From: Deinococcus betulae
GTDB taxonomy: Bacteria; Deinococcota; Deinococci; Deinococcales; Deinococcaceae
DNA: 43,328 nucleotides
Assembly (NCBI RefSeq): GCF_020166395.1
Contig: NZ_JAIQXU010000036.1
Span: 1 to 43,328, forward strand
Direction: 5' to 3'
The notes beneath the pieces were generated by a model. The model did no database searches, was not told the DNA's origin, and worked only from the letters and a program-made list of their open reading frames with translations. How positions within the stretch are numbered: the first letter of the stretch is position 1; each line of letters starts with the position of its first letter. Of this stretch, positions 39,300 to 43,328 are shown piece by piece. Position numbers and translations under genes: made by a program.

Positions 39300-40222
39300 C
39301 GGCCACCGCCTCCACCGTGCAGGCGCTTGATCTGCTGTTTCTGGGTACTCCTGGCGTGATTGCGTCGTTTGTCTTTGACACCGGCGACGGCCTGGCCCTG
39401 GTGGACACCGGCCCTGCCAGCACCCTGCCGGCCCTGCGCGTGGCCCTTGAAGCCCTAGGTGCGCGGCTAGAGGACGTGCGGCACCTTCTGCTGACACATA
39501 TTCACCTGGACCATGCGGGCGGTGCTGGTGAGGTGCTGGCCCAGGTGCCTCAGGCACGCGCCTATGTCCATGAACGTGGCGCCGGGCATCTGGCCCGTCC
39601 TGAGCGGCTACTGGCCAGTGCCAGCCAGATTTACGGTGACCAGATGGAACGTTTGTGGGGGGGCATGCGGCCCATTGCCCCGGCGCGCCTCACCGCCCTG
39701 AAAGGCGGCGAGAGGCTCCGCCTGGGCGAGTTAGAGGTGCAGGCCATCGCCACGCCTGGTCACGCCTCACACCATCTGGCCTACCACAGCGGGGACGAGC
39801 TCTTCGTAGGGGATACGGGCGGCATCCGCTTGACGGAAACGCAGACCCCCCGCGCCCCCACCCCGCCCCCAGACATTGACCTGGAGGCGTGGCGCACCAG
39901 TCTGGACATCCTGGAAGCGCTGGAGGCCACGCGCCTTCACCTCGCGCACTTTGGCACCTATGCCAAGACTCCAGACCACTGGGCGGGCCTGCGCCGCACC
40001 ATGACCGCCGACGCCGAATGGGTGCGCGCCGGCCTGGCAGCGGGCCAGGACTTCGAGACCATCAACGCCGCTTTTACCGGCGAGTTGATGGCCGACCTGC
40101 GGGCCGAGGCTCCTGATCTGCCCGGCCGCTACGATTTTGCCTGCCCACCCTGGATGAGTGTGCAGGGCCTGATGCGGTACTGGCAGCGGCAGACCGTGCG
40201 TGGCGCGGCGGGAGGCTACTGA
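39296..40222 (+). CDS. MBL-fold metallo-hydrolase
   Basis: A 308-residue metallo-beta-lactamase-fold hydrolase of the glyoxalase-II-like group. The dinuclear metal motif HIHLDH has His68, His70, Asp72 and His73. His156 (TPGHASHH), Asp173 (VGDTGG) and His218 (HLAHFG) complete the set. The substrate is not evident from sequence. It sits between the small membrane gene and purD, and its stop shares one base with the purD ATG (TGATG). Confidence 0.88.
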   Translation: MTATASTVQALDLLFLGTPGVIASFVFDTGDGLALVDTGPASTLPALRVALEALGARLEDVRHLLLTHIHLDHAGGAGEVLAQVPQARAYVHERGAGHLARPERLLASASQIYGDQMERLWGGMRPIAPARLTALKGGERLRLGELEVQAIATPGHASHHLAYHSGDELFVGDTGGIRLTETQTPRAPTPPPDIDLEAWRTSLDILEALEATRLHLAHFGTYAKTPDHWAGLRRTMTADAEWVRAGLAAGQDFETINAAFTGELMADLRAEAPDLPGRYDFACPPWMSVQGLMRYWQRQTVRGAAGGY

Positions 40223-41481
40223 TGCGGGTGCTGGTCATTGGCGGCGGTGGGCGTGAACACGCCATCGTTCACGCCTGCGCCCGCGCGGGCCATGAGGTGC
40301 TGTGTACGCCAGGAAATCCGGGGATTGCTGGTCTGGCCCAGGTGCTGGACAGCGCCCAGGACGCCCCCAGCCTGGCCCGCCTGGCGCAGCGAGAAGGCGT
40401 AGAGGTGGTCATCGTGGGGCCAGAAGCCTACCTGTCAGCGGGCGTGGTAGACGAGTGCGCCGCTCTGGGCATTCCAGCTTTTGGCCCCAACCGCGCCGCC
40501 AGTCGCCTGGAAAGCGATAAGGCCTGGAGCAAGGCCTTCATGGTTCGCCACGGCATTCCCACCGCCGCGCACCAGGCTTTTCAGGATCTGGACACGGCGC
40601 TGGGCTATGCGCGCAGCCTCACGCCGCCCATCGTGGTCAAGGACGCCGCCCTGAAAGCGGGCAAGGGCGTGACCATCGCGCACACCTTTGAAGAGGCGCA
40701 GGCGGCCTTGCAGGAGATTTTTAGCGAGGCCGGCGCGCAAGCTGTCCTTGAAGACTTCATGGTGGGTCAGGAGGTCACGGTACTGGCTATGACCGATGGA
40801 GAGCGCTACGCCTTGACTCCGCCCAGCCAGGACCACAAAACCATTTCTGAAGGCGACACCGGCCCCATGACGGGCGGCATGGGTGTCATTTGCCCTTTCC
40901 CTCTGGACGCAGACATGTTGACGAACGTCAAGCGAACCATCATCGAACCGACTTTGCGGGGCATGCAGGCCGACGGCCACCCATTTCAGGGCGTCTTGTA
41001 CGCGGGCCTGATGCTGACGCCGACTGGCCCAAAAGTCGTGGAATTCAACGCCCGTTTTGGCGACCCCGAAGCCGAAGCCGTGTTGCCCTTGCTAGCCAGC
41101 GACCTGGCCCAGCATGCCCTGGACGCGGCGCGGGGACAGCTGAAGCCCGAGGAAGTCCGTTTTACTGATCAGGCCAGCGCTGTGGTCATTCTGGCCGCCC
41201 CCGGTTACCCCGGTAAGCCTGTCAAGGGGGTACCGCTGACGCTGCCTGAGGAAGCTCAAAACGAGGTGATTTATCACGCAGGGACCCAGCAGGACGGGGA
41301 CCAGCTCCTGAGCAGCGGCGGCCGGGTGCTGGCGGTGACTGCGACTGCGCCCACCCTGAATGCCGCGCTTGGCCGTGCCTACGCCCTGGCAGGGCGCGTG
41401 GGTTTTCCAGGTGCTCAATACCGGCGGGATCTGGGGGCCCGAATTGGAGCCGTCCCCGCAGCGGACGCCAAGCCTGTTTGA
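40222..41481 (+). CDS. purD: Phosphoribosylamine-glycine ligase
   Basis: This enzyme joins glycine to phosphoribosylamine with ATP in de novo purine synthesis (GARS). The 419-residue monomer has the N-terminal [11 protein letters not shown], then [17 protein letters not shown]. The ATP-grasp core has [15 protein letters not shown] and the metal-binding [14 protein letters not shown]. It is standalone, without fused purM or purN. Its ATG overlaps the MBL stop. The tRNA-Leu promoter begins at its stop codon. Confidence 0.96.
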   Translation: MRVLVIGGGGREHAIVHACARAGHEVLCTPGNPGIAGLAQVLDSAQDAPSLARLAQREGVEVVIVGPEAYLSAGVVDECAALGIPAFGPNRAASRLESDKAWSKAFMVRHGIPTAAHQAFQDLDTALGYARSLTPPIVVKDAALKAGKGVTIAHTFEEAQAALQEIFSEAGAQAVLEDFMVGQEVTVLAMTDGERYALTPPSQDHKTISEGDTGPMTGGMGVICPFPLDADMLTNVKRTIIEPTLRGMQADGHPFQGVLYAGLMLTPTGPKVVEFNARFGDPEAEAVLPLLASDLAQHALDAARGQLKPEEVRFTDQASAVVILAAPGYPGKPVKGVPLTLPEEAQNEVIYHAGTQQDGDQLLSSGGRVLAVTATAPTLNAALGRAYALAGRVGFPGAQYRRDLGARIGAVPAADAKPV

Positions 41482-41507
41482 CCAGCAGGGGGCTGGGGCG
41501 CTAGCAT
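41478..41507 (+). promoter_or_regulatory. Promoter of tRNA-Leu
   Basis: TTGACC (overlapping the purD stop) and TAGCAT (41502-41507) are 18 bases apart, 16 bases before the tRNA 5' end. Confidence 0.6.
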
Positions 41508-41523
41508 TCGCCTCGCCCGCTGT

Positions 41524-41605
<82 letters not shown>

Positions 41606-41611
41606 TCAGAG

Positions 41612-41644
41612 AAAGCTCCGTCCTAGACGGAGCTTTGTTCATTT
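41612..41644 (+). terminator. tRNA-Leu terminator
   Basis: The 11-bp stem AAAGCTCCGTC/GACGGAGCTTT with a 3-base loop is followed by a T-rich stretch, 7 bases after the tRNA. Confidence 0.85.
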
Positions 41645-41748
41645 GGCCGTCCTGCAATTCCGCGCCGAACTTCCACTTTGCTGCAACTCTTACTGTAACC
41701 AGCTTTTTATGAGTCTCTGGTAAATCCATAGAACCAGCTCTCCCCTAA

Positions 41749-41871
41749 CACTCCACCACCACTAGCTCTGCCGCCCACGCCTGCCGCAGCATGTCCGCTG
41801 TGCCGCCGCCGCTGGTGGCCGCCATCGTGGGCGCCCAGTTCGGGCAGGCCATCCCGCAAGCCGCCGACTAA
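41749..41871 (+). other. Possible gene remnant (C-terminal fragment)
   Basis: An open frame without its own clear start ends at TAA 41869-41871. Its second half (MSAVPPPLVAAIVGAQFG from 41791) has a GC-rich, coding-like composition unlike the AT-richer surroundings. I recognise no family. It may be the tail of a lost gene in the tRNA-proximal decay zone. The rest of 41645-41988 holds nothing I can name. Confidence 0.25.
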
Positions 41872-41988
41872 CCCCGCCCTGGGGCTAGCCGAGGCTAAGG
41901 CCGTCGCGTTCTCTTCCCTAGCCGACAGCCCGTTTTAGGCCTGCTGAGAGATCTATGGTCGCCATCATAGCCCCTTAAAAAGTGATCT

Positions 41989-42020
41989 TTAGCCCTTTCT
42001 TGAGTATGCGAAAGGGCTAA
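41989..42020 (+). terminator. Hairpin in the accessory zone
   Basis: A perfect 11-bp stem, TTAGCCCTTTC/GAAAGGGCTAA, with a 10-base loop, followed by CTTTCTATT. It is probably a terminator for a gene now lost or degraded. Confidence 0.55.
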
Positions 42021-42027
42021 CTTTCTA

Positions 42028-42067
42028 TTGTGCCAATTGTACAAATCGTACAAAATCTAAAGGTACA
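42028..42067 (+). promoter_or_regulatory. Candidate toxin-antitoxin promoter with TGTACA operator
   Basis: TTGTGC (42028-42033) and CAAAAT (42051-42056) are 17 bases apart. Between them are TGTACA (42038-42043, centre of the palindrome TTGTACAA) and CGTACA (42047-42052), with GTACA again at 42063-42067. TGTACA is the known recognition core of YefM-type antitoxins, so this fits autoregulation of the downstream antitoxin. The leader to ATG 42227 would be long (about 160 bases). Confidence 0.45.
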
Positions 42068-42226
42068 CGATGGAGTCTGAATGGAAGGTTTTAACAGCAT
42101 CGCAGTGCCGCTGCATAAGCGCGACACACAGTTGTGTCCCTATGAGCTAGAAGCCTGCCTATGCCTCGCTTAGTTACTTCCCCCAGGGCTGATACCCCAT
42201 TCTCTCCCCAAAGGAAGGCTGCCCCG

Positions 42227-42478
42227 ATGCCAACACCCCTGCCCAAGGAGCGTTCAGGACGGGCCTGCGACCCAACGCGACCCGAGTCCGCCGAAGCCGA
42301 AGCTCAGCTGACAGTTTTCCCCGCCAGCGAAGCGAGAGCCAACTTTATGGAAGTGATTAGCCGTGTCCGGTTCGGACGCGAGCGCCTGGTGATCACCAAC
42401 AAAGGAAAGCCTGCTGCCGCGATGGTCACGATGGAAGACCTGAGGATCCTGCAGCTTCTAGATGACGTAGACATCTAG
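42227..42478 (+). CDS. Phd/YefM family antitoxin
   Basis: An 83-residue antitoxin of a type II toxin-antitoxin module. The Phd/YefM DNA-binding fold is clear in the second half: FPASEARANFMEVISRV, then RLVITNKGKPAAAMVTMEDL. The N-terminal about 28 residues are polar and Pro/Arg-rich. ATG 42227 has AAGGAAGG 8 bases upstream; an upstream in-frame ATG at 42161 lacks this. Ten bases after its stop begins a RelE/ParE-type toxin that is now a pseudogene. The antitoxin frame itself looks intact. Confidence 0.85.
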   Translation: MPTPLPKERSGRACDPTRPESAEAEAQLTVFPASEARANFMEVISRVRFGRERLVITNKGKPAAAMVTMEDLRILQLLDDVDI

Positions 42479-42488
42479 GAGATCATTC

Positions 42489-42846
42489 ATGAGTGCCTCG
42501 CGCACCCCCCCGCAGAAAGCGTCGATCTCGACGACTACGACTGCCGCCGCTCCTCTCACCGTTAAGGTCAAGTTACACCTAAAGGTGGAGAGGGATCTCG
42601 ACTCCCTGCCGGACAAGCACTACCGTTAGGTTTGGGCGAAGATGAAGGTATTGAAGCAGGCTCCCAGCCCCTGACCGGCGCCCTATGACTAACTTCCCAG
42701 GCGTTTAACGCATGGATTCAGGTGAGTACCGAATCGGATTGACCGAACACAAGACCGCCAGCGAGCACGTGATCATGATTGTGCTGGTGGACTGTAGAAA
42801 CGATCTGCAGTTCTACAAGCACATCAAGCGCCGTCTGAATCGCTGA
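42489..42846 (+). pseudogene. Decayed RelE/ParE-type toxin
   Basis: ATG 42489 has AGGAG 7 bases upstream, directly after the antitoxin. The frame reads VKVKLHLKVERDLDSLPDKHYR (from 42561), then TAG 42627-42629, then VWAKMKVLKQAPSP. At about 42668-42672 it needs a +1 shift, then reads DRRPMTNFPGV, TAA 42706-42708, and RMDSGEYRIGLTEH. It ends with DCRNDLQFYKHIKRRLNR at TGA 42844-42846. The pieces, in order, match the RelE/ParE layout: an N-terminal strand and helix, central GEYRI, and a C-terminal RND-x-FYKH-x-KRR. Two stops and one frameshift make it inactive. Confidence 0.8.
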
Positions 42847-42867
42847 CCGTATGGCATTTCAGAAGCT

Positions 42868-42901
42868 GCCCCCAGGACCAGGCTGGGGGCGGTTCCTTTT
42901 T
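42868..42901 (+). terminator. Terminator after the toxin pseudogene
   Basis: The 8-bp stem GCCCCCAG/CTGGGGGC with a 7-base loop is followed by GGTTCCTTTTT. It lies between convergent pseudogenes. Confidence 0.8.
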
Positions 42902-42906
42902 GCCGC

Positions 42907-43312
42907 TCATGTCTCTTCAGGCAGTACCACTGTGGCTTCGTCCAGATCCTTCAGTAGCATGCTGGCAAAGGCTAGGCGCTCCAGTGTGCGGCCCTAGTCT
43001 AGGTGTTCGACTTCTTTGTGGCTAAGCGGGTTCTTCAGGGTGGCCACTGCGCCCCGGAAAAGTGCCTGATAGCCCTCTTGCTCAGTTATGACCTTACTGA
43101 AGAAGATGCGTGTACTTTTCTGGCCCATAGCATTGTTGACCACACCGACGCTTACATCGGTGCTGGAGAGCTGAGCAAGGTCTCGGACACGCACCTTGAT
43201 GTACCGGAACGCATTCAGAATCGCCGTGAAATAATCACCACTGGCGAATGAAGTTGCACACCGCTCCTGCAGGTCCGGGTGAAAGTAGCTGGGTAGAAGT
43301 GTCTGCTGGTCA
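42907..43312 (-). pseudogene. TIGR02391-like gene, interrupted and truncated
   Basis: The minus frame is open from the right-hand IS tip down to TGA 42907-42909 except for one in-frame TAG at 42994-42996. Reading through gives SYFHPDLQERC, FASGDYFTAILNAFRYIKVR, TEQEGYQALFRGAVATLKNP, LSHKEVEHLD, stop, then GRTLERLAFASMLLKDLDEA. This matches the pattern of the TIGR02391 (Ymh) family of unknown function, often found in accessory regions. The N-terminal part is missing beyond the window, probably because an insertion sequence lies within or next to the gene. Confidence 0.65.
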
Positions 43313-43328
43313 CTAGCTGTACTTCGGG
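43313..43328. repeat. Right terminal inverted repeat, putative IS tip
   Basis: The last 16 bases (CTAG plus CTGTACTTCGGG) are the exact reverse complement of the first 16. They form the putative edge of an insertion sequence that truncates the TIGR02391-like gene. Confidence 0.6.

Noticed and set aside
42070..42156. 28-codon frame starting just after the TGTACA operator
   Set aside because: Very short, Cys-rich and unrecognised; it could be a leader peptide, but there is no positive evidence.
41612..43328. Attachment-site repeat of the tRNA-Leu 3' end
   Set aside because: I looked for a second copy of the T-arm and acceptor sequence downstream and found none, so an att site is not supported.

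Overview
The window looks like chromosomal DNA of a Deinococcus species. It is GC-rich, encodes the alpha-aminoadipate lysine enzyme homocitrate synthase, and has a cell-envelope gene set typical of that lineage (LysM-NlpC/P60, LolA-like, SPOR, TPR, many lipoproteins). At least twelve genes carry a TAnnnT -10 box 5-8 bases upstream of the start codon, the arrangement known from the abundant leaderless mRNAs of Deinococcus. No species is claimed. The first 16 and last 16 bases are exact reverse complements, each holding CTAG next to a 12-base tip, so the sequence probably stops at two copies of one insertion sequence.

Layout. 0.2-1.3 kb (minus): an operon of an unknown gene, DUF1844 and dtd. 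1.6-5.0 kb: envelope genes (LysM-NlpC/P60 hydrolase, LolA-like protein, putative outer-membrane barrel, LEA-type lipoprotein). 5.3-9.8 kb: amidase plus lipoprotein, miaB, and two tandem paralogous lipoproteins. 9.8-14.1 kb: VOC ring-cleaving dioxygenase, bifunctional beta-oxidation enzyme and a quinone oxidoreductase. 14.1-16.7 kb: a structured leader followed by an acyl-ACP-reductase-like gene coupled to an NDH-2-like flavoprotein. 16.9-19.7 kb (minus): two paralogous phosphoribosyltransferases and a DUF945 protein.

19.8-27.2 kb is a sulfur assimilation block: DUF4395, sulfite/nitrite reductase, cysC, cysH, ATP sulfurylase and an SsuABC-type ABC importer. Its two main transcription units share a 17/21-base motif over their -35 regions, which may be a sulfur operator. 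27.2-31.9 kb: a frameshifted HEAT-like gene, a MATE exporter, homocitrate synthase, a frameshifted DUF1990 gene and a PhzF-like protein whose catalytic residues seem lost. 32.0-38.5 kb: rlmN, then a tightly overlapped TPR-SPOR-rex-lipoprotein operon. 38.5-41.6 kb: peroxiredoxin, a small membrane protein, an MBL hydrolase, purD and tRNA-Leu(CAA).

41.6-43.3 kb, between the tRNA and the right-hand IS tip, is a decaying accessory zone. It holds a gene remnant, an intact Phd/YefM antitoxin with a TGTACA-type operator, a RelE/ParE toxin killed by two stops and a frameshift, and a TIGR02391-like gene that has an internal stop and is cut by the IS. All calls come from reading the sequence; no database search was run.
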